Source: JADJPL01 sp049315745 (GTDB lineage Bacteria > Bacteroidota > Bacteroidia > Chitinophagales > Saprospiraceae). Taken from it: DNA of 5,043 nucleotides. How positions within the stretch are numbered: position 1 is the first letter of the stretch; each line of letters opens with the position of its first letter. The position numbers were made by a program, and so were the translations under genes. The stretch spans positions 1 to 5,043 of the forward strand of contig JBMOJO010000262.1 of NCBI GenBank assembly GCA_049315745.1. The letters are read 5' to 3'. Below are positions 5,010-5,043 of the stretch, piece by piece. The notes below the pieces were generated by a model. The model was given only the letters and a program-made list of their open reading frames with translations. It ran no database searches and was not told the origin of the DNA.

Positions 5010-5043
5010 TATTGAGAGGCCCGTCATTTTCGCAATTTCGCTT
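5010..5043. repeat. Left arm of a further long palindrome (E5), cut by window end
   Basis: Positions 5010-5041 form a 32-nt arm starting TATTGA and ending TTTCGC, followed by TT of the expected TTC loop. It starts 8 nt after mini-hairpin B of E4, the spacing used on every B side. Only one arm is inside the window, so the palindrome itself is predicted from the family pattern rather than seen. Confidence 0.8.

Noticed and set aside
1..5043. CRISPR array from repeated short palindromes
   Set aside because: The copies are far apart, flank each gene, have no regular unique spacers and no cas genes are present.

Overview
The window looks like chromosomal DNA of a Bacteroidota bacterium, plausibly from the Saprospiria or Cytophagia side of the phylum. 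This is an inference from three things: a secreted DUF1080 (3-keto-disaccharide hydrolase-type) enzyme, a large secreted glycosidase-like enzyme, and an Rpn/PD-(D/E)XK 'transposase-like' nuclease with the N-terminal IANPMYDVVFKYLMED signature. No rRNA, tRNA, CRISPR array, prophage or classical insertion sequence is visible.

Layout. There are three real genes. A DUF1080 protein (119-829, +) converges on a 740-residue secreted glycoside-hydrolase-like protein (1107-3329, -). Upstream of the latter, on the same strand, lies an Rpn-family nuclease (3677-4825, -) with a long heptad-repeat coiled coil. The two secreted proteins are probably both carbohydrate-active, but they are convergent and not an operon. 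The nuclease has no obvious metabolic link to them.

The striking content is between the genes. Every gene boundary holds a copy of a modular palindromic DNA element. Its core is a 15-nt GC-rich mini-hairpin (A), a 9-nt spacer, a 67-nt near-perfect palindrome (L: two 32-nt arms around a TTC triloop), an 8-nt spacer and a 13-nt mini-hairpin (B). The three complete cores (857-968, 3404-3515, 4890-5001) are each exactly 112 bp. Two of them are enclosed by about 20-bp outer inverted repeats (GGTTGTGTAAAAA...), giving elements of 155 and 156 bp. Arm sequences differ strongly between copies, yet both arms of each copy still match perfectly or nearly so. On one strand every completely visible long palindrome has the apex GCGAAGC, known as an exceptionally stable DNA mini-hairpin. 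The window also holds a copy that has lost its long palindrome (1003-1043), a tandem chain sharing one B module (4890-5043), and a solo outer repeat (3355-3372).

The window begins inside one such palindrome and ends at the loop of another. I interpret the family as non-autonomous, MITE/REPIN-like DNA. A role for the neighbouring Rpn nuclease in its mobility or maintenance is only a hypothesis from proximity.
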